Below the pieces are notes generated by a model, which was given only the letters and a program-made list of their open reading frames with translations, ran no database searches and was not told the origin of the DNA. A DNA stretch of 64,000 bases. It comes from Oenococcus oeni DSM 20252 = AWRIB129 (lineage in GTDB: Bacteria; Bacillota; Bacilli; Lactobacillales; Lactobacillaceae). The DNA lies in the NCBI RefSeq assembly GCF_000372485.1, contig NZ_AQVA01000003.1, forward strand, positions 90,336 through 154,335, read 5' to 3'. Below, one piece after another: positions 27,037-36,372 of this stretch. Position 1 is the stretch's first letter. Every line of letters starts with the position of its first letter. A program made the translations under genes and the position numbers.

Positions 27037-27064
27037 AAAAACAGATCGAATGATCTGTTTTTTA
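27035..27064. terminator. Bidirectional terminator between yneF-like gene and plsC
   Basis: ACAGATC/GATCTGT around GAAT is flanked by A-run and T-run on either side, so it can stop transcription arriving from both converging genes. Confidence 0.88.
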
Positions 27065-27691
27065 TTTGTCATTATTATTTGTTCTTTTCGGATGAGGATC
27101 AATATATACCCAATTTTTATTTATTTTTTTGTCCAAATCGGAAAAAGCTTTTTGCATACTAATTATAATTTCTTTTTCATCGGCCTTTTTAGGTACGGGA
27201 ATCAGTGGCCCAAAAGCAACGCTCGTCGATCCTCGACGAAAGAGACCGATAAATTTTAATGGTCCTTGATAAACAACTGGTAAAAGACTTCTGCCAGACA
27301 TTTTGGCAATTAAAACGGCCCCGCCTTCTAATTTTGAAGAGTGACGAGAACCAGAAGGAAAAATCATAAAGTTTCGTGTTCCGCTTCTTAATTCTTTAAC
27401 TGGAATTTTAATTGCTGAAGGTCCGGGATGATTGCGGTCGACAGGGAAAACGCCAATTTTTTTCAAAGCCCAGCCGAAGGCTTTGTTTTTATACAATTCT
27501 TTTTTTGCCATAATAATAAATTGCCTTGGCAAAAGAGTCATCGCAAACCACAACGGATCCCACCATGTACGGTGAGGAGCAACTAAAATAAATTGTGTAT
27601 CTTGTGGAATATTCTCTTGCCCGTATACGTGAGTTTTTCCATTGATTAGCCAACGAATTACTTGAATAATTCGAAAAATTACTGTGTACAT
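27062..27691 (-). CDS. plsC: 1-acyl-sn-glycerol-3-phosphate acyltransferase
   Basis: PlsC makes phosphatidic acid by acylating lysophosphatidate at the membrane. The catalytic HxxxxD motif is in APHRTWWDPLW, followed by KKELYKNKAFGWALKKIGVFPVDR and the glycerol-phosphate-binding stretch FPSGSRHSSKLEGGAV. About 209 residues, typical length. The ATG at 27691 is chosen because TATAAT on the minus strand (27704-27699) would start RNA there; an ATG at 27700 overlaps that -10 element. No ribosome site is seen. It is divergent from the methyltransferase fusion gene, only 18 bases away. Confidence 0.88.
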   Translation of the reverse strand: MYTVIFRIIQVIRWLINGKTHVYGQENIPQDTQFILVAPHRTWWDPLWFAMTLLPRQFIIMAKKELYKNKAFGWALKKIGVFPVDRNHPGPSAIKIPVKELRSGTRNFMIFPSGSRHSSKLEGGAVLIAKMSGRSLLPVVYQGPLKFIGLFRRGSTSVAFGPLIPVPKKADEKEIIISMQKAFSDLDKKINKNWVYIDPHPKRTNNNDK

Positions 27692-27697
27692 GTCTAT

Positions 27698-27707
27698 CAT
27701 TATATAA
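27698..27707. promoter_or_regulatory. Possible shared -10 region of divergent plsC and methyltransferase genes
   Basis: The symmetric TTATATAA (27700-27707) provides TATAAT for plsC on the minus strand and CATTAT or TATATA for the plus strand. The two start codons lie at 27691 and 27710, so both messages would have almost no leader. No convincing -35 element was found. Confidence 0.4.
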
Positions 27708-27709
27708 AA

Positions 27710-28702
27710 ATGAAAAAAATCAATTTAGATTCTAATGAAAAAATTGAAAAGATTAGTGGAAAACTTAAGGTTCTGCAAAACAATCAGCTTCCAAAATTTG
27801 GTATTGATGCTTTTTTGATTGCTAATTTTATCGATAAGTCCAAATCCCAAAGATTATTGCTGGCCGATTTTGGTGCAGGCACCGGAATTATTGGTTTGTT
27901 ATATGCTATTGAAAATCCAGGAAAAGTTTTTTTAATCGAGAATAATTCGCAGTTGTCCCAGCTGGAAGAAAAGACCGTTGGATTAAATGACTTAAAAAAA
28001 AGGGTAACAGTAATTAATCAAGACATCAATAATCTGGACGGAACATTCCAGCTGAATTCTTTAGATGCCATCGTGTCCAATCCACCTTATTTCGATTCCC
28101 CGAATTATTCTAAAAAAAATTTGTCAAAAGAAAGATCACATGCCCGTCATGAAGAAAATTTCGATCTGGCGGTTTTGGTCAGTCAAAGTAAAAAGTTTTT
28201 AAAATCAAAGGGAAAATTGTATTTTATTTATCGAGCCGAGAGAATTGCGGATTTTATAGATCTGTTAATTAAAAATGGTTTTGGTATTTCCAAAATGCGT
28301 TTTGTTTATGGAAAGAAAAATACTGGGGCAAAACTCGTTTTGGTAAAAGCCATTAAACAGGGCAGTAACGCGAAAATAAATATTGAAAAACCAATGATTA
28401 TCTTTAATGAGAGAAATGAATATACTAAAGAACTACAAAATATTCTTCATGACAACAAATATTTCTTTTATGTGATCCAAACAGCAGATAATTATTTATA
28501 TGCAGGAACTTCGGATGATGTTAATCGCCGTTTTGCGACTCATCAAGCAAAAAAAGGAGCTAAATTCACAAGAGCGGCAATTCGTCATCCGCTTAAACTT
28601 GTTTATCAGGAAGAATTCTCGAGTAAAAGCGAAGCATTGAGTTTTGAAGCCAAATTCAAGCATCTCAGCAGGATTGAAAAGGAGCGCTATATTGGCTTGT
28701 AA
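27710..28702 (+). CDS. Fusion of a TrmN6-like methyltransferase and a GIY-YIG domain
   Basis: Residues 1-230 form a Rossmann methyltransferase: ADFGAGTGIIGLLYAIE binds S-adenosylmethionine, and the catalytic NPPYF (SNPPYFDSPNY) marks an adenine-N6 enzyme like those acting on A37 of tRNA-Val. Residues 250-330 are a GIY-YIG domain of the UPF0213/YazA type (FYVIQTADNYLYAGTSDD, then a conserved Arg, and EFSSKSEALSFEAKFK with the Glu). In Bacillus the two are neighbouring genes (yabB and yazA); here they are one reading frame. The first Tyr of GIY-YIG is kept and the second motif reads YAG. Homology starts at the ATG at 27710. Confidence 0.88.
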   Translation: MKKINLDSNEKIEKISGKLKVLQNNQLPKFGIDAFLIANFIDKSKSQRLLLADFGAGTGIIGLLYAIENPGKVFLIENNSQLSQLEEKTVGLNDLKKRVTVINQDINNLDGTFQLNSLDAIVSNPPYFDSPNYSKKNLSKERSHARHEENFDLAVLVSQSKKFLKSKGKLYFIYRAERIADFIDLLIKNGFGISKMRFVYGKKNTGAKLVLVKAIKQGSNAKINIEKPMIIFNERNEYTKELQNILHDNKYFFYVIQTADNYLYAGTSDDVNRRFATHQAKKGAKFTRAAIRHPLKLVYQEEFSSKSEALSFEAKFKHLSRIEKERYIGL

Positions 28703-28725
28703 TCAAAGTTTGTTTCAGGTAAAAT
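28697..28725 (+). promoter_or_regulatory. rpsB promoter
   Basis: TTGTAA (28697-28702), 17 bases and TAAAAT (28720-28725) form a good promoter that overlaps the stop of the fusion gene. The resulting leader of about 100 bases could fold and may be regulatory, but I recognise no known leader motif. Confidence 0.6.
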
Positions 28726-28836
28726 GTTAAACGGCATTCGCCAATACACAGCAAAAGCGGATATTTTATCAGTTGCTCATCGAGTCGATGAAATATGTGA
28801 AACTTTTGTGAGGACAAAAACATTAGGAGGCCTAAT

Positions 28837-29619
28837 ATGGCTGCAATTTCAATGAAAGAACTTTTAGAGGCTGGCGCGCATTTTGGTCATCAGACCCGTC
28901 GCTGGGATCCTCGGATGGATGAATATATATTTACTTCTCGTAATGGTATTCATATTATCGATTTACAAAAAACTTTACGGATGGCAGACGATGCCTATAA
29001 CTGGGTTAAGGGAGAAGCTGCCGACGGAGCTAATTTCCTGTTTGTTGGTACGAAAAAACAAGCAACCGAAGCAATTGAAGAAGAGGCGAAACGTGCCGGA
29101 GTTGCTTATGTAAACCATCGCTGGTTGGGCGGTACATTAACAAATTGGAACACAATCAAAACCCGTATCAACAAGTTGAAGGAACTTCGCGCTGCCGAAG
29201 AGGATGGTAGTTTCGACAAGCTTCCAAAAAAGGAAGCTTCTCAGCTTGGTAAGCAAAAAGCAAAGTTGGAAAAGTTCCTTGGTGGAATTGCGGACATGGA
29301 AGATATTCCTGATGTTATGTTTGTTGTTGACCCAAAGACAGAAGAAATCGCTGTTAAAGAAGCTCGCAGTTTAAACATTCCGGTAGTGGCAATGATTGAT
29401 ACCAATGGAAATCCAGATTTGGTTGATGTTAAGATTCCTGCAAATGATGATGCGATTCGTGCGGTTAAATTAATCACTTCCAAAATGGCTGATGCCATTA
29501 TTGAAGGTCGTCAAGGACAGGATGCCGGCGAAGATTCCGCAGAGAAGACTTTCGCCGATACTGCTGATGGCGAAGGAGATTTTGAAGAATCATCAAATAA
29601 CGAAAATCAAGAAGCATAA
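28837..29619 (+). CDS. rpsB: 30S ribosomal protein S2
   Basis: S2 is a late-assembling small-subunit protein. The 260-residue sequence has the hallmark [20 protein letters not shown] start, [20 protein letters not shown] and [14 protein letters not shown]. An acidic C-terminal tail after residue 230 is longer than the core needs. AGGAGG precedes the ATG. It begins the conserved rpsB-tsf-pyrH-frr-uppS-cdsA-rseP-proS-polC order. No cysteine is present. Confidence 0.98.
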   Translation: MAAISMKELLEAGAHFGHQTRRWDPRMDEYIFTSRNGIHIIDLQKTLRMADDAYNWVKGEAADGANFLFVGTKKQATEAIEEEAKRAGVAYVNHRWLGGTLTNWNTIKTRINKLKELRAAEEDGSFDKLPKKEASQLGKQKAKLEKFLGGIADMEDIPDVMFVVDPKTEEIAVKEARSLNIPVVAMIDTNGNPDLVDVKIPANDDAIRAVKLITSKMADAIIEGRQGQDAGEDSAEKTFADTADGEGDFEESSNNENQEA

Positions 29620-29634
29620 AACGACTAAAATAAT

Positions 29635-29657
29635 ATCGCCTGTTCAGGCGATTTTTT
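29635..29657 (+). terminator. Attenuator-type terminator between rpsB and tsf
   Basis: ATCGCCTG/CAGGCGAT form a stem with a two-base loop, followed by a T-run, 16 bases past the rpsB stop. It probably lowers but does not stop readthrough into tsf, setting the ratio of S2 to EF-Ts. Confidence 0.85.
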
Positions 29658-29669
29658 GTGAGGTAAGAA

Positions 29670-30548
29670 ATGGCACAAATAACTGCTGCACTAGTTAAAG
29701 AGTTGCGCGAAAAGACAAGCGCGGGAATAATGGATGCAAAAAAAGCCTTAGTTGAAACTAATGGCAATATGGAAAAGGCAATTGATGTTTTAAAGGAACG
29801 CGGTGTTGCTAAAGCTGCCAAAAAAGCTGATCGTGTTGCTGCTGAAGGAATGACTGATGTTATCGAAGCGGGAAATACTGCTGCAATTATCGAATTGAAT
29901 TCGGAAACGGATTTTGTTGCTAGCAACGAAAAGTTTTTGAACTTACTTCATTTGACTGCAAAAGTAATCCTTGAACATAAACCAGCTGATTTAAAGGCTG
30001 CTTTAGCCATACCGGTTGAAGAAGGAACTTTAAATGATCAAATTGTTCAGACTTCAGCCCATACCGGCGAGAAAATAACCTTGCGACGTTTTAATGTTGT
30101 TGAGAAAAATGATAATCAGACATTTGGGGTCTATTCCCACATGGGAGGACAGATTTCTGTTATTACCCTTCTTGAGAATAGCGATTCTACAACTGCCAAA
30201 GATATTGCAATGCATATTGCTGCGATAGCACCGAAATATTTGAGCAGAGAAGATGTTCCAAAAGATGTTGTCGAGCATGAAAAATCAATCCAGATGAAGG
30301 CTGATGATCTCGGCAATAAGCCTGATAATATCAAAGAGAAGATTGTTGAAGGACGTTTGGGAAAGTTTCTTGATGAACTTGCTTTATTAAACCAACCGTT
30401 TGTTAAAGGCGAGGGTGAGAGTGTTGCTGAATATCTGAAAAAACAAGGTGCGACTATCAAATCATTTATCCGTTACCAGGTTGGCGAGGGAATCGAAAAG
30501 CAGGAAAGCAATTTGGCTGATGAAGTAGCCAAACAAATCAACGGGTAA
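29670..30548 (+). CDS. tsf: Elongation factor Ts
   Basis: EF-Ts exchanges GDP for GTP on EF-Tu. It has 292 residues: the UBA-like N-terminus [21 protein letters not shown], the core motif [17 protein letters not shown] and the C-terminal EVAKQI. GAGG precedes the ATG. It contains no cysteine. The gene is the second of the rpsB cluster and only four bases separate its stop from pyrH. Confidence 0.98.
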   Translation: MAQITAALVKELREKTSAGIMDAKKALVETNGNMEKAIDVLKERGVAKAAKKADRVAAEGMTDVIEAGNTAAIIELNSETDFVASNEKFLNLLHLTAKVILEHKPADLKAALAIPVEEGTLNDQIVQTSAHTGEKITLRRFNVVEKNDNQTFGVYSHMGGQISVITLLENSDSTTAKDIAMHIAAIAPKYLSREDVPKDVVEHEKSIQMKADDLGNKPDNIKEKIVEGRLGKFLDELALLNQPFVKGEGESVAEYLKKQGATIKSFIRYQVGEGIEKQESNLADEVAKQING

Positions 30549-30552
30549 ATCT

Positions 30553-31284
30553 ATGACTGAAATTAAATTCCATCGTGTTTTATTAAAATTATCCGGAGAA
30601 GCATTGGCAGGCCCTGGTGGCAGTGGTATTGATTTAACGACGGTTAAACGAGTGGCTAATGAATTGGCCGAAATAAAACGAGCCTATCCTCAAGTTCAAA
30701 TTGCAATTGTTAATGGCGGTGGTAATTTGTGGCGCGGCGAACCAGCTGCAAAAGCCGGAATGGATCGTGCTCGGGCTGACTACATTGGTATGCTTGGTAC
30801 AGTTATGAATGCTTTATCTCTGGCAGATGCGCTTGAACAAGCCGGTGTTGTTACACGTGTTTTAACAGCAATCGAAATGCGCCAAATAGCAGAGCCCTAT
30901 ATTCGTGGCCGTGCAATACGCCATTTGGAAAAAGGACGTATCGTTATATTCGGCGCTGGAACCGGTTCACCTTATTTTTCGACTGATACTACGGCGGCAC
31001 TTCGTGCTGCAGAAATAAACGCTGATGCTATTCTAATGGGTAAAAATGGCGTTGATGGAGTTTATGATTCCGATCCAAGGAAAAATAATGAAGCGATTAA
31101 ATTTACTGAGTTAACATATGATGAAGTATTGCGCAAGGATTTGAAAGTTATGGATTCAACAGCTGGAGCCATGGCTAAGGATACTGACATGCCTTTAGTG
31201 GTTTTTAATCTTAATGAAGCCGGCAATATTCAAAAAGCAATTGAAGGTCAAGATATTGGTACAGTTATTAAGGGGTCAAAATAA
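30553..31284 (+). CDS. pyrH: UMP kinase
   Basis: PyrH phosphorylates UMP to UDP and is regulated by UTP and GTP. The amino-acid-kinase fold is clear: [42 protein letters not shown] and [12 protein letters not shown]. At 243 residues it has normal length. Its stop overlaps the frr start by one base. Essential in most bacteria; no oddities. Confidence 0.97.
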   Translation: MTEIKFHRVLLKLSGEALAGPGGSGIDLTTVKRVANELAEIKRAYPQVQIAIVNGGGNLWRGEPAAKAGMDRARADYIGMLGTVMNALSLADALEQAGVVTRVLTAIEMRQIAEPYIRGRAIRHLEKGRIVIFGAGTGSPYFSTDTTAALRAAEINADAILMGKNGVDGVYDSDPRKNNEAIKFTELTYDEVLRKDLKVMDSTAGAMAKDTDMPLVVFNLNEAGNIQKAIEGQDIGTVIKGSK

Positions 31285-31826
31285 TGATTGATCTAAAAGA
31301 AGTCAAAGAAAGAATGGGAAAAGTCAGTAAGGCTTTCCAAAATGAATTAATTAATATTCGAGCAGGCCGTGCCAATCCGAATATTTTAAATAAAATACAA
31401 GTTGAGTATTATGGAGCTCCTACTCCGTTAAACCAGTTAGCCAGTGTTCAAATTCCGGAAGCGAGGGTACTTTTGATTACTCCATATGACAAAACCTCTT
31501 TAAAGGCTATTGAGCAAGCAATTTTTGCCAGTGATTTAGGTTTGACACCCCAAAATGATGGGAGTGCGATTCGTTTAATTATTCCTCAACTAACCGAGGA
31601 CAGTCGTAAAGAATTGGTTAAACAGGTAAAAGCGGAAGCTGAAAAAGCAAAAGTAGCTGCTCGCAATACGAGACATGATTTTATGAGTGATCTTAAGAAA
31701 GATAATGATTTGTCGGAAGATTCTCGCCATAGAACAGAAGATGATATTCAAAAAGCGACCGATCTTGAGATTAAAGATATTGATAGAATAGCAGATATTA
31801 AAGAAAAAGAATTAATGGAGATTTAA
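31284..31826 (+). CDS. frr: Ribosome recycling factor
   Basis: RRF splits the post-termination ribosome together with EF-G. The 180-residue protein shows the three-helix bundle motifs: NIRAGRANPNILNKIQVEYYG, the hinge LLITPYDKTSLKAIEQAI and GSAIRLIIPQLTEDSRKELV. It is a few residues shorter than the usual 185. It overlaps pyrH and uppS by one base each. Confidence 0.97.
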   Translation: MIDLKEVKERMGKVSKAFQNELINIRAGRANPNILNKIQVEYYGAPTPLNQLASVQIPEARVLLITPYDKTSLKAIEQAIFASDLGLTPQNDGSAIRLIIPQLTEDSRKELVKQVKAEAEKAKVAARNTRHDFMSDLKKDNDLSEDSRHRTEDDIQKATDLEIKDIDRIADIKEKELMEI

Positions 31827-32590
31827 TGGCAATTTTAAAGATGACCAAAACAAAAAATGAAAAGAAATTAGAGGTCATCTTGCCTGAACATGTTGCCATT
31901 ATCATGGACGGAAATGGTCGTTGGGCCAAACGCCAACACAAATCACGCATTTTTGGCCATAAGGCAGGCATGCAGAATGTTAAAACTATTGCTCTTGCAG
32001 CAAATAACCTTGGGGTCAAAGTTTTGACTCTTTTTGCTTTCTCTACCGAAAACTGGGGCCGTCCTCAAGACGAAGTCAATTATTTGATGAAATTGCCAAT
32101 TGATTTTTTTAATACTTTTGTTCCTGAACTGATCGAAAACAATATCAAAGTTGAAGGAATTGGCGAAATTGATGATTTACCTGAAAAAACTCGTCAAGCA
32201 TTTTTAAATGCTGTCGAGGATACAAAAGACAACACCGGATTAATCTTGAATTTCGCAATTAATTATGGTGGACGTACGGAAATTGTCGATGCTACTAAAT
32301 CGATTGTCAATCAAGTTTTACAAGGAAAGATTAAGACTGAAGATATCGACGAAAAACTTTTTCAAAACAATTTGCTCACCAATACTTTAGCAGAAAAAGC
32401 TAATCCCGATCTGATCATTCGTACTTCCGGAGAACAAAGAATCAGCAATTTTTTGCTGTGGCAGTCGGCATATTCGGAATTTTATTTCTCGCCCAAGCTT
32501 TGGCCTGATTACACTGCCGAAGATTTGGAAGAGGCTTTAGCAGCTTATAGTAATCGTGACCGCCGTTTTGGTAAGATAAGAGAATCATGA
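31826..32590 (+). CDS. uppS: Undecaprenyl diphosphate synthase
   Basis: UppS adds isopentenyl units in cis to make the C55 carrier of cell-wall synthesis. Motifs are HVAIIMDGNGRWAKRQ (catalytic Asp and phosphate loop), TLFAFSTENWGRP, NYGGRTEI and LIIRTSGEQRISNFLLW. It is 254 residues, with a 16-residue basic N-terminal addition before the conserved part. It uses the products of the mevalonate route to which mvaS in this window belongs. The end overlaps cdsA by four bases. Confidence 0.96.
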   Translation: MAILKMTKTKNEKKLEVILPEHVAIIMDGNGRWAKRQHKSRIFGHKAGMQNVKTIALAANNLGVKVLTLFAFSTENWGRPQDEVNYLMKLPIDFFNTFVPELIENNIKVEGIGEIDDLPEKTRQAFLNAVEDTKDNTGLILNFAINYGGRTEIVDATKSIVNQVLQGKIKTEDIDEKLFQNNLLTNTLAEKANPDLIIRTSGEQRISNFLLWQSAYSEFYFSPKLWPDYTAEDLEEALAAYSNRDRRFGKIRES

Positions 32591-33384
32591 AAACACGAGT
32601 AATTACTGGCATCATTGCGTTAATAATTTTTATTCCTTTTGTCGTTATTGGGGGAATCCCCTTAACACTTTTGGTGTCTCTTTTGGGTTTGATTGCTGTT
32701 GGCGAGCTTTTGTTTATGAAGAAGCGTTTGCTTGTTAGTTTTGAAGCGTTAATATCTTTTCTTGCTGTGATTGTTACGATTCTTCCAAATGTTTTTTGGG
32801 CTTCCTTGCCTGCACAAATGTTTTTTAATAAAAAAAGTTTAATTTATTTTTTTATCCTGCTCATTTTGATTGTGACGGTACTATCAAATAACAAGTTAAC
32901 TTTTGATGATGCCGGATCATTGGTCTTGGGGGTTTTGTACATAGGTTTTGGTTTTCATTTTTTTCTCCAGGCGCGTGCTGAGGAATGGCTTTCCTTCGTT
33001 TTCGGACTAATTATAGTTTGGTTAACAGATAGTTTCGCTTATATTGTTGGTCGAAAATTTGGGAAGCATAAATTAATTCCTCGAATTAGTCCAAACAAAA
33101 CTTGGGAAGGATCGATTGGAGGAACTTTGATAGCAACTATCGCTGCAGTTTCATTCGCATTAGTTACTAATTTCGCTCCAGAATTCAATCCATTTGAACT
33201 TATAATCGTGACGGTGCTATTGTCAATTGCTGGTCAATTTGGCGATTTAATTGAATCTGCTTTTAAGCGTTTTTATGGTGTTAAGGACTCTGGGAATATG
33301 CTCCCGGGGCATGGCGGCATATTAGACCGTTTCGACTCTATGCTTGTTGTGATGCCTTTACTGGTCTTAATGGGGTTGACTTAA
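32587..33384 (+). CDS. cdsA: Phosphatidate cytidylyltransferase
   Basis: CdsA makes CDP-diacylglycerol for phospholipid synthesis. The 265-residue protein has about eight hydrophobic helices. The family signature is at the end of the protein, in GQFGDLIESAFKRFYGVKDS and LPGHGGILDRFDSML, with the SPNKTWEGSIGG loop before it. The gene follows uppS with a four-base overlap and stops immediately before rseP. Confidence 0.96.
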   Translation: MKTRVITGIIALIIFIPFVVIGGIPLTLLVSLLGLIAVGELLFMKKRLLVSFEALISFLAVIVTILPNVFWASLPAQMFFNKKSLIYFFILLILIVTVLSNNKLTFDDAGSLVLGVLYIGFGFHFFLQARAEEWLSFVFGLIIVWLTDSFAYIVGRKFGKHKLIPRISPNKTWEGSIGGTLIATIAAVSFALVTNFAPEFNPFELIIVTVLLSIAGQFGDLIESAFKRFYGVKDSGNMLPGHGGILDRFDSMLVVMPLLVLMGLT

Positions 33385-34650
33385 ATGAATTTTGCTTCAA
33401 TTATTGCTTTTATCATCGTTTTCGGAGTGATTGTAACCATTCATGAATTTGGTCATTTTTTTGTTGCAAAAAAATTTGGTGTGGTTGTTTATGAATTTTC
33501 GATCGGTATGGGGCCAAAGATATTCGGTACCAATAAGAACGGTACGAATTATGTTATAAGAATTTTACCGGTTGGCGGATATGTTTTAATGGCTGGTACT
33601 GACCAGGATAATGAATATTTAAACGAATTAAGGCCGGGGAAAGTCGTTAAAATTAAGTTTGCGAATCAGCACACGGTTAATTTTATCGATATATCAGAAG
33701 ACCCGATTACTGCTAATGAACAATTGATGAGAATTAGTGCAATTGATATTAATGATAAATTGTCCATCAAGGGAGTAATAGACGAAGAAACAAAGCGGGA
33801 ACTCCAATTTGAATTGGCTCCCGACACTAAAGTAAGAGCCGGGGAAGATCGAATTATTCAAATTGCTCCAAAGGATCGTCAGTTGCCTAATATCTCTCTT
33901 TGGAAACAAATATTGGTTAGTTTCGCCGGACCCTTCATGAATTTTGTTTTAGCCTTTGTTTTGTTTTTCGCACTTGCTTTTTCGCTTATTAAGGTTCCCG
34001 TCTCGAATTCGCAAATCAATCCCATTAAAAATTATCCTGCGATGAAACAGGGTTTAAAAAAGGGCGATGTAATTACAAAGGTTGATTCAAGCAAGATATC
34101 AAATTGGACTCAATTAACAACGGCAATTGAAAATGTCGGTGATAAAACAATGAAAGTTTCATACAGACGCGGTAATAAAAGTAGAACAGTCACAGTTAAA
34201 CCAAAAAAAGTCGTTGAATCAGGAGGAACTCAATATTTAATTGGTGTTGAACAAGACACTACGACCGGTTTTGCTAATCGAATCAAGTATGGTTTTTCAA
34301 GTTTTTTCGGTAGCGCAACATCTATTTGGTTGGCACTTGCTCATCTAATTGAACACCCCAGTCTTAATCAACTAGGAGGACCGGTAGCGATTGCCAAAAC
34401 GACAAGCGCAGCCACAGCGGATGGTTTTTTGAGCCTTGTTGGTTTAACAGCTTTTCTAAGTCTGAATATTGGTATTTTCAATTTAATTCCAATACCAGTT
34501 CTTGACGGAGGAAAAATTTTGTTAAATCTAATTCAGGCAATTCGCCACAAACCTTTATCCGAAAAGGTTAATCAATGGGTAATGATTGCTGGTGTTGTAT
34601 TTATGATTTTGTTAATGATTGCAGTTACGATCAATGATTTACTAAGGTGA
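33385..34650 (+). CDS. rseP: Site-2 zinc metalloprotease RseP family
   Basis: The protein cleaves membrane-spanning segments of signalling proteins or signal peptides. HEFGH at residues 20-24 is the zinc site, the PDZ domain spans roughly residues 205-275, and the third ligand region is [13 protein letters not shown] near the C-terminus. It has 421 residues and four membrane segments. Zinc ligands are all present, in contrast to the structural zinc sites lost elsewhere in the window. It starts at the base after the cdsA stop. Confidence 0.95.
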   Translation: MNFASIIAFIIVFGVIVTIHEFGHFFVAKKFGVVVYEFSIGMGPKIFGTNKNGTNYVIRILPVGGYVLMAGTDQDNEYLNELRPGKVVKIKFANQHTVNFIDISEDPITANEQLMRISAIDINDKLSIKGVIDEETKRELQFELAPDTKVRAGEDRIIQIAPKDRQLPNISLWKQILVSFAGPFMNFVLAFVLFFALAFSLIKVPVSNSQINPIKNYPAMKQGLKKGDVITKVDSSKISNWTQLTTAIENVGDKTMKVSYRRGNKSRTVTVKPKKVVESGGTQYLIGVEQDTTTGFANRIKYGFSSFFGSATSIWLALAHLIEHPSLNQLGGPVAIAKTTSAATADGFLSLVGLTAFLSLNIGIFNLIPIPVLDGGKILLNLIQAIRHKPLSEKVNQWVMIAGVVFMILLMIAVTINDLLR

Positions 34651-34654
34651 GGAA

Positions 34655-36367
34655 ATGAAACAATCAAAAATTTTTATTCCAACTGAAAAAGAAGTTCCGG
34701 CTGAAGCTCAAGTTAAAAGTCATATTTTTATGCTGAGGGCTGGTTTTATTCGGCAGGTTGCTGGCGGAATATATGCGTATCTTCCACTGGCTAATCGAAT
34801 TATCAATAAAATAGAATCGATTATCAGAGAAGAAATGAGTCGAATCGATGCTAACGAAATGTTGATGCCCGAAATGATTCCTGCCGAATTATGGAAAGAG
34901 TCTGGGCGTTTTTATACTTATGGTCCCCAAATGTATCAACTAAAAGATAGGCATGATCGTGAATTTATCATGGCACCGACCCATGAGGAGACTTTTACGA
35001 AAATAATATCTGATGAAATTAAGTCCTACAAAAAATTACCTTTGATTCTATATCAAATTCAACAGAAGTTTCGTGATGAATTGCGTCCAAAGAATGGTTT
35101 GCTTCGTGGACGGGAGTTCATTATGAAGGACGCATATTCATTTTCTTCGGATCAAAAAGGTTTGGACGATGCTTATGATCTAATTGAATCTGCTTATAAG
35201 AGAATTTTTGATCGCGTGGGTTTGGATTATCGTGAAATCATTGCCGATTCAGGATCAATGGGTGGAAAGGATTCTGCTGAGTTCCAAGCAATTGCAGCAA
35301 CCGGAGAAGACATCATTGCATATTCGAATTCCGGGAAATATGCTGCCAACATAGAGATGGCCGAAGAATTTTTTGAGAAAAAAATTCCGGATGAAGATAA
35401 AAAGGCACTCGTTTTAGTTGACACTCCGAATGCAAAAACATTGGCAGATGATGCAGATTATCTGCATGTTCCAACGCATAAGATTGCTAAATGTATTGTT
35501 TTTGAGGCTGATGACGAATTAGTCGCTGTTATAATACCGGGAGATTATGATGTCAATGAAATAAAAGTCAAAAATTTTCTGGATGCCAAACATTTATCGG
35601 AAGCTGAGGAGCAAGAAGTATTTAAAATCTTTGGAGCTCATTTTGGTTCACTTGGCCCCGTTGGTCTTAAAAATAAGGATATTCGAATTTTAGTTGATAG
35701 AACTATTCAAAATGAGGCCAATTGGTTCGTTGGATCGAATCATGACGGTCAGCACTATGCGAACTTTAATCTTGATCGAGATTTAAAAGATTTTGAAACA
35801 GGGGACTTCTTAACTGCTAAAGAAGGTTCGATTTCTCCTGATGGTAAAGGCAAACTTGTTTTTACAAAGGGAATCGAAATCGGCCATATTTTTAAGCTCG
35901 GAACCTTTTATACAAGCAAAATGGGTGGACAGATTCAAAATGAAAAAGGTAAGCTAAGCGATATTATCATGGGATGTTATGGAATTGGCATTTCGCGTTT
36001 GCTATCTGCGATTGCCGAACAGTCAAATGACCCTAAAGGTTTTATTTGGCCTAAGGCGGTAGCTCCTTTTAATGTCCATCTAATAACAATGAATACGAAA
36101 AATGAAAGTCAAGTAAATTTGACTAAGCAAATTGATAAGAACCTGCAGGAAGCCGGTTTTGAAGTTCTAGTAGACGACAGAAAAGAACGACCGGGAGTTA
36201 AATTTGCTGATTCCGATTTAATCGGGATTCCGATTCGAGTAGTTGTTGGAAGACAAGCTGATCAGCAGATTGTCGAAGTTAAGGCTAGAGGCCAAGAAAG
36301 TACAAATGATGTTTCGACAGATAATCTCATTGCTTTCTTAAAAGATAAGTTGAATGAATTAAAATAG
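34655..36367 (+). CDS. proS: Prolyl-tRNA synthetase, bacterial type with editing domain
   Basis: ProS charges tRNA-Pro. The class II motifs are visible: motif 2 [25 protein letters not shown] ([12 protein letters not shown]), and motif 3 [14 protein letters not shown]. Between them, near residues 230-400, is the INS editing domain ([14 protein letters not shown], then [10 protein letters not shown]). The C-terminal anticodon domain includes [20 protein letters not shown]. It is 570 residues, normal length, with two cysteines. GAGG precedes the ATG. No T-box is seen; it is read from the rpsB-cluster transcript. Confidence 0.97.
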   Translation: MKQSKIFIPTEKEVPAEAQVKSHIFMLRAGFIRQVAGGIYAYLPLANRIINKIESIIREEMSRIDANEMLMPEMIPAELWKESGRFYTYGPQMYQLKDRHDREFIMAPTHEETFTKIISDEIKSYKKLPLILYQIQQKFRDELRPKNGLLRGREFIMKDAYSFSSDQKGLDDAYDLIESAYKRIFDRVGLDYREIIADSGSMGGKDSAEFQAIAATGEDIIAYSNSGKYAANIEMAEEFFEKKIPDEDKKALVLVDTPNAKTLADDADYLHVPTHKIAKCIVFEADDELVAVIIPGDYDVNEIKVKNFLDAKHLSEAEEQEVFKIFGAHFGSLGPVGLKNKDIRILVDRTIQNEANWFVGSNHDGQHYANFNLDRDLKDFETGDFLTAKEGSISPDGKGKLVFTKGIEIGHIFKLGTFYTSKMGGQIQNEKGKLSDIIMGCYGIGISRLLSAIAEQSNDPKGFIWPKAVAPFNVHLITMNTKNESQVNLTKQIDKNLQEAGFEVLVDDRKERPGVKFADSDLIGIPIRVVVGRQADQQIVEVKARGQESTNDVSTDNLIAFLKDKLNELK

Positions 36368-36372
36368 AATTA

